A DNA stretch of 61,394 nt from Mycoemilia scoparia (GCA_027575805.1 JANBPU010000098.1:1-61394), one strand, 5' to 3'. Positions 29,536 through 42,038 are shown, numbered from the stretch's first letter. Notes: generated by a model not told the origin, from the letters alone. Numbers and translations are program-made.

Positions 29536-31811
29536 CTAGGCGTCAAAAGCACTTAGATCAATTTTATAACCAAGTTGAGATTCAATCGATTTAGCCAAGG
29601 CTTGGTCAATACTTGACTCGAAATTCCGCCCTTTACTACTACTGTTGTTATTATCATTATTTCTGAAATTATGCAAATTATAATTTCTTAACGACACGTG
29701 ATGATGATATTTCCTGTCTAGTGTATTACCAGTAGTAGTAGTAGATTTAATGCCAAAAAGATATAGTTTGAGCATATCAACCAAATACTCTACTGTATTA
29801 CACACTCGATACCAATAGAATTTCAAGTTAAGCGAATATATGGTAATATTGAATTTAAGTTCGTTCCACATCATTATTAATGCACGGTCAAATCCCCTTC
29901 CACCAACGGACGTAGTAGCAGCAGTGGCAGTCTCAGAAGGTGTGGCGAATGATGAGTTTCGGGCTGCTGACTTAGCCATAATAACTAATCGATTGACAGG
30001 ACTTCCCATCATTTTATTCAGACTACGAACAATATTGATATTGCGCGTTATAAATACCAATTCCGGTGGGAATTTCCCAGGTTCTTCCAAGAGATTTATC
30101 GCATAGTTTTTCATTTTCATTTGTATGTCGATTTCTTGAGTAGATGGCATCGTCATCACCTCTCCTGGAGAGTTATTAGCCCCTCCTTCCACTGCTACTG
30201 TTGTGGTGCTTCTTTCCTTGGTAAACATTGAATTACTTGGTCTCATAATAGTCAGCGACGTGAAAATCGACATAGTATCTTCTCCTCCACTCCCTTGAGT
30301 AATACCCCAGTCTTTTGAAATGTCTTGCATGGTTTTTGTATCCATCGTGAAAATCGATTTAAAAAATTTGGCGTACTGGGATTTAAAGCGGGCAGATTCT
30401 TGGACGTAGAGACCATGGTCTAGGATCACGACTTGTGGTTTATTGGGATTTTTAGGGTGGGGCCTGATTATTATATTGCCAGGATGTGGATCTCCTACAA
30501 CAGTAGTATTATCAAACAGTCGATTTTTGACTGTTGTTAGTTGATGACAAAATATATCACAAAGAATGAAATATAGATAGATAGAGAACAAATAAATAGA
30601 CAAAGAGTTGGAGGTAGCTTACCATGTACATGTCCAGTTTCAAATATCTGGAATGAAAATAGACGCATAATTATATCCATAATTTCACGAGTATCCCACC
30701 ACTTTTCTTTTTCCAACTCTATCAACGTTGTTAGTTCTTCATCGTAATTACCACTACTATGTTTATTGATAACTTGGGTCATTTGGATCCCATCAATCCA
30801 TTCAGCAGTCATGACCTCAGGCGTAGACAATTGTCTGACCACTTTAGGAACATATACATTGTCTCTCAATTTCTTCTCTCCTAACTCTTGAACGTCCCTG
30901 ATACATTTCTCCGCATTATCAGCTTCGTTAATGAAATCTACTTCTTTGCGTACATGCCGTTCAACATAATCTACGCTCCACATCATCGGGATCCCAAACA
31001 TCTTTTCAACTAGCCAAAAACACCCACGAGTTGCAAATAAATCCCATTCCATTTGTTTCTTGATAGCTGGTTTTTGAATCTTTATCGCCACATCCATCAT
31101 CTCTCCTTCTCCTCCTTTAGCCGCATCAGATTTCAAGTTCTCTGACAACAATGATACTGTTTTAATTTTACCTCTATGCACCTGTGCAATGGAAGCTGAT
31201 GCTTTTGGTTCCCACTCAAACCCCTCAAACACATCCTCTGGTCTCTTTCCTCCAAAATTCCTCCCAATAACCAACAACACCTCTTCTTTTGAAATATTCG
31301 GCGCTTGGTCATAGAGTACTCTCAATTTGGCCCCAATCTGTGGCGGCAAAAGTGGAGCCTGTAAAGCAATCGCTTGACCCATTTTGATATACATTCCTCC
31401 ATTTTTTTGAAACACATATAATAATCGATCTGCTGTTCGTTGATGAACTGCATCAATTTCTTGCTGTGTTAACTGCTGCTGCTGCTGCATAAGTCGGTGT
31501 TTATTAAATGTCCATTTGTAATCAGCCACTATCAATGTTATATAGCTAAATGCTCGGATCGTTCGGGTTATTGCCCCAGCTTTGTTTGTTTGATCGTACC
31601 AGTAACATAATGAAATACCTATGGTGCTTGCTAGTAATATCTTTCTGAGAGGTTTGGATTTGAATATTGTTGATTTACTACCACCTTGAGCTTTTCCAGT
31701 CGCAGTAGTTGTGTTAGTGGTAGTAGTAGTCTTGGAAATGGTGCTATAGAATCGTTGTGACGGGCTTCGGGATTTCTTGACTCTCTTTAATACTCGCCAC
31801 ATCATTATCAA
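29536..31811 (-). CDS. Mitochondrial ADCK1/Mcp2-like UbiB (ABC1) atypical kinase
   Basis: Two exons on the minus strand, 31811-30623 and 30494-29536 (715 aa), joined across a 128-nt intron (donor GTAAGC, acceptor TTGTAG). The joint recreates GHVHGDPHPGN, the catalytic loop. Other UbiB motifs: KMGQ (KxGQ, about residue 150), the Ala/Ser-rich nucleotide loop PKASASIAQVH, VAIKIQKP with the invariant Lys, NEADNAEKC, and ILDHGLY in place of DFG. An Arg/Ser-rich, Thr-repeat N-terminus (RVLKRVKKSRSPSQRFYST) fits a mitochondrial presequence, with a hydrophobic segment at about 58-72. Human ADCK1 and yeast Mcp2 are the likely relatives, involved in mitochondrial lipid homeostasis. Extra features are a poly-Gln tract before the kinase and an Asn-rich C-terminus. 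The start could also be a Met three or four codons further in. Confidence 0.88.
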
Positions 31812-32144
31812 TTTATCAAGCTATAACAACTGTGTAGCATGTTAAAGAAACCGGGTATGGTAAATAGTAACAATAGTAGTAGCGTGTTGATTTAAAACTT
31901 TCTTCCTTTATAGTAGTGATTATGAAGTATTACTGGCTTAAATATTCAACATCGAATGTAAATGGTTATGGTTTGATAACGACCATTATTGTTACTCATC
32001 ATTCAATAATTACTTACTGTAATAATAATACTAATAATCTGATAGACCGAATAACTACACTGTACTGATCTCTTATTTGTGAATCAAGGTGTTCTAGAGC
32101 TCTTCATCAATTCTACAATTGCTATAATCGACGATCAGCGTCTT

Positions 32145-32266
32145 ATATGAGAGGTTACTTTTGAAGGGCGAATGTTTACTAGTAAAACTGGACATCCATT
32201 TGGCTGTGAATGTCCCTATAATCATTGGCCACCAAAAGATACCCTTCAAAAATTATTACCCACACA
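32145..32266 (+). mobile_element. MITE family A, copy 5
   Basis: About 122 bp. Left end GAGGTTACTTTTGAAGGGCG, intact core CTAGTAAAACTGGACATCCA, right end ACCCTTCAAAAATTATTACC followed by CACACAT. Confidence 0.85.
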
Positions 32267-32710
32267 TCAGATAGTGTCTGTATAATTGATACTTTAGTTT
32301 TAGAATGACCAAAGATGTTTTAGGTGGTTAATACAAGTTCTTGATTGATTCAAAAAATAAATGCCAACAGGATTTTGATGGCAAGATGAATGTGTTTTTT
32401 GGCTGCTATTTTGAATATCACATTAATGAAATGTAGGATAATAGTTCATTATTCTGTGCAGCAATTCAACAGGTAATATCTTTTTGGTTTTCCAATTAGT
32501 TTGATTTTGCTTTGGACTATGCGATCTGTATGGGAGCATGAATCTTGTGGAAAAGGTCGATTTAGTGTGTGCGGTTCATTAAGCTATTTTCTGTAGCTTG
32601 CTTTTGTCTGAAGCCAGGTGTATCCATGCAAGACAAGGGATGCAGTCCTTGATATAATAAATTTGAAGTATGAAGTTAAGTCATAGCTATAAACTTGTCC
32701 TAACTTCGTC

Positions 32711-32832
32711 ATATGGGTAGCTATTTTTGAAGGGTGAAGGTTTACTAATAGGCTGTGATCACCCATTTGTCTGGGATTGTCCCTATAATCTTTGGCCACC
32801 AAAAGTCACCCTTCAAAAATTATGATCCATAT
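32711..32832 (+). mobile_element. MITE family A, copy 6 (subtype with GATCACCCATTTG interior)
   Basis: About 122 bp. Left end ATATGGGTAGCTATTTTTGA; interior AGGCTGTGATCACCCATTTG replaces the ACTGGACATCC core; right end CACCCTTCAAAAATTATGAT then CCATAT. The same interior subtype occurs in copies 11 and 12. Confidence 0.87.
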
Positions 32833-33257
32833 TTGAAAAAGTTATGTATTTAAAGGCCAATGAGATCAACTCTTATAGGTACATAGTCAACAGCATGCAG
32901 TAGTTGCCAAACAAAAACAAATAAAACGAAAGTAAAAGCATGGCATGGTATGGAAAATGAATACGGATAACTATCTGTAGTTTCGGCTCCCCATACGGCA
33001 GAAGGGGGAATGTGTAACCAATATTTTTCCAAATAAGCACTGGTCTTTTAAAAGGGGTCTTGTCAAAGCGATGGCTCGGATTGATCGCCCCGCAAACTTA
33101 CACAAGCAATTCTAGGACTGTAAAAAGACAAAGACAAGATTGTCTGGGGAAAGCTGTGTATGTTGTGTCCGATACTGTATGGACTGGACCACTTGAGCGG
33201 TCTTGCCAGCCCGAGACCGCATTTGGGTGGTAGGGTTTTCATCTAGACTGAGGAATT

Positions 33258-33562
33258 TTGTATGAAAAGTATCGACATCTTGTAAAAGTTGGCATCCTTC
33301 CTGGTTTAATTGTTGGCACAGGCACAGGCACAAATCTTTTGCCATCGCCTGTTATTTCTCCCCACACCTTACGCTCAAAACAAGAGAAGGAGGACCTTTT
33401 GCTCTTCCTCTACCATTATTACACTCGCGATAGCCAGTAAGTCTTCTTGGCCTCTACCCAGATATTTATCTCCTCTTCTCAAAATCATGCTTATTCTTCC
33501 TTTCCTCTCTCTTCTTTTTTTCTAGCTACAATCTACCTTATCTGCAATCTTTGTCTGATTGA
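33258..33562 (+). CDS. Possible 71-aa protein, two exons
   Basis: Predicted exons 33258-33436 and 33526-33562, joined across an 89-nt intron with donor GTAAGT, a long pyrimidine tract and acceptor TTTCTAG; the frame is kept and ends in TGA. The product starts MYEKYRHLVKVGILPGLIVG, has a short Gly/Thr-rich stretch, then SKQEKEDLLLFLYHYYTRDS and ends NLPYLQSLSD. A strong splice pair and protein-like sequence on both sides favour a gene, but the first exon's start is uncertain and an upstream exon is possible. No family is recognised. Confidence 0.42.
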
Positions 33563-34817
33563 ACGCCTGGTGCGCAATCCGCCCTTTCCCTCTATACCCG
33601 AACTATTTTTATGATTTAACGTTCCCTTATATTTAAACTATTTTCCTACTCAACACATTTTGTTAATACGCAGATTCTAAGCAGCTGTGACGTCGGCTCT
33701 GAAAAGCCACTTATCAAACTATATCTAGAAAGTTCTCCCCCACAACAAAGCCTTCCGCATCTGGTGTTTCTCACATACTTCTGTGTGTTTAGTACTGTAC
33801 TGGAGAGAGAAAGGCAACCTAAGGAAAAACATATAATTATATTCACGCCATTTTGGTAAGTTCAATCTATGTTCCCTAGCTAACTACCAAACTGAAGTTC
33901 AGGTAACTCAGTAAGCGCCATGCATCCCCGCTCAGCCCTTGGAAAAAATGCTAGCTTGTTTGTTTGAGAGAGGGTGTTCTAAGGAGAACTGTAAAAGTAC
34001 ACCCACACTAGTATTATTTAAGGAAGTTTCTGGCTGCTTTCATCACTATCCTGAAGCCTACTCTCAAACAAATGTGCTCCCCCAGACCCTCCTTTACAGT
34101 GGCTGAAGAATCACAGCGTGAACGGCTAAATCGAAACACACATACACAGGGCTTCACTATTATTAGCCCAGACTCATGCATGCAAATACACATTTACAAA
34201 CACCTGCGCTTTCACTACCATAACAGTAAAGAGGAGTGTTTGTATAGACTATGCAAGGGATTCCTACTCAGAAAAAAGCTTGCATCCTGATTGCATCGAT
34301 GCCTTGGATTGTCATCCAATGTTCCACTGCGTCTTTCATACAAGTTGTGCTTTATCTGTAGTCTTGGTAGTCCAACCATGGGAGCTTTTTGCCCATATTG
34401 TTGTCTTTCCTGCTTTCGTGCTCCATTAAGACTCCTGCTGTTGGTACTGCTGATTTTCCCTGTCCACAGCCAACGCCTACTCTGCTATTGCCCTTTCCCT
34501 ATCCAGCCCTTCTTATTGCCAGATTCGCATCCAGCTTCCTTTTAGCTTTCTATTGCACTATTACTTGTTGACTTGTACTAATATTTCATCATTATTTTCT
34601 TATCTCTATCAATTGTATTTATGCCTGGCAGGCCTTCGTGTTTGCCCCCACACTATCGATACACTCCCGCTTAATCGCCAGCTTGCTCAGTACTTTTATA
34701 ATACTCCAGAGAATAGCGTGTGTGTGTGTATATATAAACGCATATAGTCGAAGTTATTAGTACTGGTGGGATTTGCTCTTTATAATCAAACCCACACATT
34801 GACCTATTGATTATATA
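33563..34817. other. 1.25-kb upstream region of the seven-TM gene
   Basis: Pyrimidine-rich stretches (about 34395-34560) typical of a fungal promoter or 5' leader. Several overlapping plus-strand open frames (34072-34747) are repetitive in composition and not supported as genes. A TGACGTC palindrome occurs at about 33689. Confidence 0.4.
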
Positions 34818-37800
34818 ATGCTTTTAAATGGTAAGCCTATCAACACTAATATCTTCAGTAAATATGCTGGCATCTTTATTTTACCCATAGACCAGACAAG
34901 TATACACCATATACAGCCGCCCAGCCACCAAGCCCCTAATTCTATAATAACAACAATGCTATACAGCAATTAACATAAACCAATTATGCGGTTATAGGCG
35001 TATCACCGTTCCAGCTAGTGACCGTTGATGTATTCGTGCTTCTATTTCTGTTATACCATACTTATCGTGTCCGGGCATGGAGCTTTCTCATCAACAATGG
35101 TGGTCCTGGAGTGGCTGCATCGCAATCAAGGACCAAGATTATTCGGATCTCATTGATCATTTCACTGTTTTTGTCAACCATTTTATATATTGCATCTGAT
35201 GCTGTTTACGCAAATAAGCTGGCCTCGGCACCTCTAAAATCTAAATTATCGAATTATACAAGCAGTAGCGGCGCTGATCGACTTTCCGCATTTTCCGACG
35301 GTTTGCTAGTATTTTCACTCGGGTTGTTATTGTCTATCTGGTGTGGTAATGATGCTGGATTAGGCAATCTAGTAGGCAGCCTATCTTTAAACAGTCGATC
35401 ATGGATCCAACAAGTCTTTATGGGCTTTGGTGTGGTAGCCCTCATTGCCAACATTATTATAACCTTTTCCCTAAGTGCCAAATCCGAGTCATATAGAAGC
35501 AGTGCTAGATTGTACATATCTTTGGTCATGTTTGTAGAGCTGGTTGGTTTGGCCTGGGGCGCTCTTCGGCTATGTCGTATCCTGGGTCGTGCCAAGCACC
35601 AACTTTCTTTAACCACCAATGCACTAGTTACCGGATCCAGCCCAATAAGCCCTACCCCGTACCCATTGTCGAGCGTCATCCAGTTTTTAGGTGTTCAAGC
35701 ACTGTCTTCGCTTACGAATACTGGGTATTTGTTACTTTTCGTTTTGCTTATACGCATTGTCACGTTTTTATCGGTTGATATTGACCAGGTTTCGGGCTCT
35801 ACAAAGATTTCTGGAAATTTGGCATCGATTGGAGTGTTAGGGTCGTTTGGAAGCCTATCCACATCACTCATTGCGCCATTGATTATGCTGACAGCATTCC
35901 CATATCGTTGCGATAATGATATTGGATTAGTAAGACTGCCTGGGTTCGAGGATATGGGTATTTCTTCGGTTAGCCCTCTCCACAAGCACCAGCACCACCT
36001 TTTACCTGAAACACCTTCAGCTATTCCCAGCCCGTTTGTTGCCAACAAAAGCGATAAAAATATTGAGGGCGAGGATTGTTATCAGAAGAATACTGACAGA
36101 TCGCCAATCTCTTATGATACGGTCCCCAAGCATTTGCAAACACGGTCGGAGAAACAAGTATATAGGGGCATAGTGTCTGCTAGCAATGAGAACGACTACC
36201 AAAATTCCAGCTCATACCAAACCACAAAAGGGCTTACTTTAGTAGCACCAAAAGTTTCAATAGGCCAAATCCCGTCACTATATACTGAATACCAAGCACC
36301 AGATAATCAGGGAAGGGTCAATGTCTCCTTGGATGGCCTCATCAAAAGCAACACTGAGCTTAGTCTCATTTCACCTCAAGAGAAGCAAGCAATCCAGAGA
36401 AGTTCATTGGCAAACGATTCATCATTCTTTTCCATTGTTGGCTCTCCCCCAAGACGAAGACGCACCATTAAGCCATTACCAGATATTCCAGAGTTACCGC
36501 CAGCTTCACCCAAGCTTAAAAACATTCATCATGCTCGGTCCAAGAGCGACTATGCTCATGTTATGAGGCAAAGGAGCAGTGGGAATGGTGGTAATACGAA
36601 CAGATTCAGCAACAATAGAAGTGCAAACACTGTCGGCGTGGGTAAACTTAGCAATGATACATATGACTTGAACTTGTCATTCTGGGATAATGATAGTGGC
36701 AGTGCTGCTCCAAATGAGCCCACAGTCAGCTCTAATATTAATTCGCTTTATCTTGAACTCCCACTAACCATCCAGTCATCTAAGCCATCCATTTATGAAA
36801 TGATGACTAATAAACAGGAACTGAAGAGGTACAATTCTAGTAGCAATGGTGGCCAAGCGGGAGGGAATTACAGGGATGATGTAGAAGATACTTACGACTT
36901 TTTGAATCGCTCATCTCTCAATCCATTTGTTCCACTAAACCGCAAATCTACTAATCCGTTTTCTAACTCGAATGGCACGGATACTGTGGCGGTGAAGCAT
37001 CAAACAAGACACGAGTCTCCAGTCCCTGTTTTCTTTGAACACAATGATTCTGAACCAATCATGGTATCTAATATAACTGCTGCTGCATCACAAAGAAAGA
37101 TGATCAAGGCAGGAAACAAGGATACTATAGAAGAAGATCGCAGATCCTCAACCCAAACTACCAAAAGCTGGACAGGACGTGAATGGCTACGAGATTTCTA
37201 TAAGAAGGGATTTGAGGTAGATGAGTTTACCCGTATCTCCACAGAAAATGCGGTTCTAGCTTCTTCCAAGCGTAGCAGTGCACAGTCCAAACAGTACTAC
37301 CCCAACATTGCCAATAGTGTGGTTGCCACTAGACCATCAACAGCGCATAGTAACAAGCGCCTGTCATTAGATTCTAACATGATGCTGGCTGGCTTGGAAC
37401 TCCATGACTCTTCTCCACTCAATTCAGAGCTGTTCAATAGATTTGGTGTTTCTACACCTTCTATACACACCAATTCGAGTAGGCCAACGTCCACCAAGAG
37501 TAATAATAGGCATAGTATACAGAATATTGGCAGTGCTAGGACCAGCGAGCAATTGATGAGGCAGGAGTGGAGCAATCTCGAGTTCTTTAAAGATCCAGTT
37601 AATGTACCCATGAGATCTGGGCTTATGATCACTAATATTGCTTCTGACAATGGTGGAAATACCAAAAATGGACCGAAGATTATTTCGCCGTTGCAAGACA
37701 AACCTTTGCCTCCAGTTCCTACTCCTGAGCAAATAATGAAGATGACTTTGTCTATTCCGCCATTTTCAATGTCATCAACCTCATTATCACAAACCAACAA

Positions 37801-39826
37801 TGATACTCGGCAAACCCCTAATAAAAAGCCACGACATCAAATGGACAAGATCAATTCGAATGATGACAATGACAAAGCCCCAGTCATATTTGATGTTGTC
37901 AAGGAAGTATCAGAGTTAAGCAAGAACCACGAGAATGACCAAAAGGGTGAGAAGGCAACAGCATCACTACCCCAAACTGTGGTTGGCACTATATCAGTCT
38001 CCAGTGGCCCTGAACTTATCCGTAAAAACTCAAAAGCTGCAATGAGACGCAAGGGCCGTATAAATCGCAACCACAATGGTCCTACCACCACTGAGATCAG
38101 CAACAACAGCAGCATTAGCGTTGGAGACAGGACACTACATTCGCTATCATCATCTCCTTCTTCAAGAACTGGGACTACCATGAACAATAGCAATGATAGA
38201 AATTCGGCGGTTTCTTCCTGGTCGAATAACTCACAAAATATCTCCAGTAATCGTACGCCACAGATTATTAATGCCCGTGTCAGTGCCTTCCCAAATACTT
38301 ATCAGCAGCATCAGCTGAGTCTTCCTACCAGTGCCCAAAGTAACACTGGCTCAAGTGCTAGCCACATGAAATCTGATACTAGCATTGTTGACGATGCACC
38401 TCAGTCTCAGCAACCAGGAGTCGTTATACCCCGACCACCAAAGAGGGCCAGTCTTAAATCTACTGACTCATCTTCTGCAGTTGCTTCTCAGAGTCGAAAT
38501 ACTCAAGCCTCGCTGAGCTCTTCAATTATTAATAGAGATTCTGATGTGATTAACCAGAATTTTTGGGAACTGTCAAATCGTAGTTCCCGAGTTTCAGATC
38601 GGGTTCGCAGTATTGCCGTCATGCATGATGAGAATTATCGTGATCTAACTGGATACCCATATTCCCAGTCCTCATCACATTCTGGTAGTGGTGTTAAAGA
38701 TGCTGGGCCTTCCGCTATCTATAAACGTGAATCTCTTTCTCCATTATACGAAGGACAAGGGTACACAAATATGACAACTTCCCCAGGATCGACCAAGAGG
38801 ATCAGTAGGATATACGAAGATATGAGTACTCGTGGCGGTTCCAAATCCAAAGACAATGGTAAAGGCAAGATGCCGGCCATTCACACGCAATCATCTATCG
38901 GAAATATCAGTGACGAAGAGCCAAAACATAAAATGAATCTATTGGAGCGCCGCGTTGGTCCTGGCAACTTGCAAGTCCATGCCCCTCAACCCCTCAAGGT
39001 CGATAGCCAAGCCCAGCAAGTCCCTTCACAAAAACTACCTGATTCTACTTCTGTTGTTACTGCCACATTTGGAAACGCCCCACATAAAACTAGAGACAGC
39101 TTTATTTCTGCCCATGGTGGATATCCTGACAACTACAGCATCTCTTCGCCGGTCCCATTTTCACCATACCTCAAGGAGACTCTGACCCCAATGATAGGAG
39201 ACCCATCAAAGGTTCTTTCGACTAAACGCAAGTCAAGGATAGCCAATAGACCAACCAGCATGGATGAATCATCCACTGGTGCTGACAGTGTTGGAATATC
39301 GCCAATGTCTTCATCATTCGGATTCCCAGGTCATCACTACAGCTCTTCTAAAGGAAGTAACAGCAGTGCTAGCAAAGGTGGAAGCTACAAGCGTAAATCT
39401 GCATCCAGATTATCGCAAATGACCATGATGATGTCGTCAGTGGCCGAGAATGAACATGAAGAGGTTCCATCTCTCCCTTCACAATACCAAACATCCAGGC
39501 CACCAATGTATGGCGACTCTACATCCTCAGAGGCCAGAGGTGGTTATACTGGACCATATGGAAAGAATGGTCACATCCGCTCTCTAACTGTAAGTCAAAT
39601 GGACAAGTACGAAGAGCTCGAGGATTTGGTAGATAGCGAAGCGCCCGAGAAGAAGGCTTTGGCTGATGCCTTGATTGGAAAATTCCCTGCTATTGATGTC
39701 CGAGGGGGAGGAGGAAGTGATGTCAGCAGCAATGCTCCGCAGAATAGCGGAACAGTTAGCACCAAAGCATCATCAAACTTTAGCAACACTACCAACACAT
39801 TTGGTAATGTCCGCAACTCCGATTAA
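34818..39826 (+). CDS. Seven-TM protein with very long disordered Ser/Asn-rich tail
   Basis: Predicted as a 13-nt first exon (34818-34830, MLLN plus one base), a 167-nt intron (donor GTAAGC, acceptor TTATAG), and a long second exon 34998-39826; total 1613 aa. The long frame itself has no suitable ATG near its start, so an upstream exon is needed; frame and splice sites fit this one. Residues about 10-310 contain seven hydrophobic segments (LVTVDVFVLLFLLY; IIRISLIISLFLSTILYIA; GLLVFSLGLLLSIW; VFMGFGVVALIANIIITF; YISLVMFVELVGLAWGALR; TGYLLLFVLLIRIVTF; a last one near LIAPLIMLTAF). The remaining 1300 residues are low-complexity, with many Ser/Thr-Pro and Arg-x-x-Ser sites and proline ligands such as KPLPDIPELPPASP and DKPLPPVPTP. 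I do not recognise the family; topology is receptor-like, but function is unknown. Confidence 0.72.
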
Positions 39827-40301
39827 TTATCGATCACACAATTTATCATGAATTTCAGTTATTTAATGTCATTTATTTGCTATAATCACAGTCACAATGT
39901 TATGTTATTTCCAAAAAGAGATATAGTTGACCCTCTTTTGGGCAGGAAGTACATAGACTGTTGTTGGCTGTAGCAACGTTATAAAATCCCCTTTAAGATA
40001 TATATTCCTTTGTCCTTTACCTTTTCGCATTTTTATATCAACTTCATCAATCACACCCGTCTGCACACTTTTATCTTTATAAATACATGCACTTAACGAC
40101 CATAGCCTTCTTTTTTACTTATTTTGTCTTTTAAACTTAAATTTAAAGAAATAAAAACTATACATGATTAAAGTTCATTTGCGATCAGCTATAAAGTGAC
40201 CGTACATGAGTGCCTAAACTCTGTCTCCATAACAAAGCCTACAGGTTGTTTATTAATAGTGGGCATGTCAGTAGTATATCTTGGCATAGTACTATTTCAA
40301 A

Positions 40302-40420
40302 TAATAATATGATTTTTGAAGGGCAAATTTTAGTAGCCAATGACTATAGGAGCAATCCCAGCCAAATGGATGTCCAGCTTTACTAGTGAACATTCACCCT
40401 TCAAAAATTATTGCCCATAT
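40302..40420 (-). mobile_element. MITE family A, copy 7
   Basis: About 119 bp, inverse orientation. Degenerate left end (ATGATTTTTGAAGGGCAAAT), reversed core GGATGTCCAGCTTTACTAGT, right end ACCCTTCAAAAATTATTGCC then CATAT. Confidence 0.83.
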
Positions 40421-40565
40421 ACTGTATATACATTTTATAATTATTCTTTGGCAAACTCATTTGTGTTCAATACTTTGTGATTTTTAGCCATTCATTGCCA
40501 CCTGGCTCGCTTCAATATGAAGGTTGAAACTGAATATGTGTCTCTTTATCATTAAGATCAGTGAT

Positions 40566-40692
40566 ATATGGGCAATAATTTTTGAGGAGTATCATCTTTT
40601 GGTGGCCAACGATTATAGGAGCAGCAATCGCAGCCAAATGAATGTCGAGTTTTACTAGTAAACATTCACCCTTCAAAAATAATCGCTCATAT
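40566..40692 (-). mobile_element. MITE family A, copy 8
   Basis: About 127 bp, inverse orientation, 145 bp from copy 7. Left end ATATGGGCAATAATTTTTGA, reversed core with AATGTCGAGTTTTACTAGT, right end ACCCTTCAAAAATAATCGCT then CATAT. Confidence 0.85.
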
Positions 40693-41033
40693 GATACATG
40701 GGCCGATCCATTCTATTTGGGAGTAGGTGTACTGTTATTAAACAACGAAAAAGTTCAAAGATCCGAGTAATACTGATAATTCCAACTAAGTCGTGGATTT
40801 ATCAACTAAATAACACGGGTTGATATTTAGAAGTATCATGGACTTTAGGCACCATTCCCGAATTCTTTGAATAAATATATCTGCTTTATAAATGCAAGTG
40901 GCTCGATTAGTTGATTTATAGCGTACTGTGACTATATAGTTCTCTAACCATTGAGGCAAGACAAACTCGATAAATATTATAGGTAATAATGCCTCGGTTT
41001 AAATTGACATTAGCTATATGTCCAAGTTTCATA

Positions 41034-41123
41034 CAACCTTAGGCAAAAAGGCCCCTCAGGAGCTGCATACCAAATGACTGGAGTTTGGAGCAAAATCCGA
41101 GGGCCCATTTCTGCCTACCATAG
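41034..41123 (+). mobile_element. MITE family B, copy 3
   Basis: About 90 bp. Begins CTTAGGCAAAAAGGCCCCTC, ends GGGCCCATTTCTGCCTACCA; the interior is diverged but keeps GCATACCAAATG. Confidence 0.65.
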
Positions 41124-41683
41124 ATTTGATTCCAAGTGAAATTCTACCAAATGTCCAATTGACTAACAAGTGATAGTGTGGCTTCAAATAAAAGACGTCC
41201 AATTACTACCTAGACACAAAGGAGTTTGTACAATATCTTTTCAAACAAAGCACCTAGTTCTATTAAACTTGTATATGCGTAGAAGGTATACGTCTATGTA
41301 TACACATATCTTTGGCGACTAAAAATAGCCAATCAAGAAAAATCGCTGCGTCTAAAGATTAAATATACAGTATGATTATTCTTAAAGGATTTTAAAAGAG
41401 GCAACAAACTGTGGTTTGCAAATAACGTCATTTCTGCTCTTGCATAGTATATATCATATTGGACACTTTATGTGTTAGATTAAAATAGAAATGCACCACT
41501 TCTACAAAGAAAAGTAGCGAAGCAGAAATCGGAGCAAAGGAGTCTATTCATTCATTTTCTAGATGCTGGAAACCCCTAAATCGAGTGTGGGAATGTTAGA
41601 AAGGGAACCTTTGATCAGGGTGGAGGGTCGATTGAGAAAGCCTGAAGCATTGACTATTCCATTTTTATCACGAGGTTCAAGTT

Positions 41684-42038
41684 TTACAAAGCGAACAAAG
41701 ATAAAGATCTAGCTGCTTCTATGACCGCAGGTAGTGAATATACTTGGATGCGATGGTGGTGCCATTCCACTTTATCGTAGAAGTTCTTGGTTTGGTCCAT
41801 TTTATCATACATAGGCTGAATAGTATGCTGGGAAAGATTGCAGTAGTAACAGTGGAGTTCTGCTAGTGTCGCAGAGATTTGTGGCTGAAGCCTTGCTAGT
41901 ACGATCACCATGACATTCTTGTTAGTCTTGTAGGCAAAGCTATAGCAACCGAGTGGTATGATCGAAGCGCAGGTATAAATCATGTGCAAGAGCCTCTTCA
42001 AAGTCCTCAGGAAAGCCTCTCAAACTTGGAACATATTC
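41684..42038 (-). pseudogene. Frameshifted fragment of an unidentified protein gene
   Basis: Two protein-like reading frames abut on the minus strand. Frame 1 (about 42038-41946) reads a segment containing SLRGFPEDFEEALAHDLYLR and then RFDHTTRLL before a stop. Frame 2 (about 41946-41684) continues with SFAYKTNKNVMVIVLARLQP and ends EAARSLSLFAL. Both have coding-like composition, and they join if about two bases are missing near 41940 (TTGCTATAGC). No start, promoter or upstream exon was found. It is most simply the 3' remnant of a decayed gene. An alternative is a spliced gene whose junction I have misread, because the joint contains TATAG. The family is not recognised. Confidence 0.4.

Larger units (their letters stand above)
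31812..33257. other. Intergenic region with two A-family MITEs
   Basis: Holds MITE A copies 5 and 6. Open frames at 32584-33032 overlap the repeat or lack coding character. No gene is recognised outside the repeats. Confidence 0.45.
39827..41683. other. Repeat-bearing intergenic region
   Basis: Holds A-family MITE copies 7 and 8 and B-family copy 3. The remaining DNA is AT-rich; no gene seen. Confidence 0.5.

Noticed and set aside
34072..34747. Chain of plus-strand frames before the seven-TM gene
   Set aside because: They overlap in different frames within pyrimidine-rich promoter-like DNA; none has a recognisable domain.
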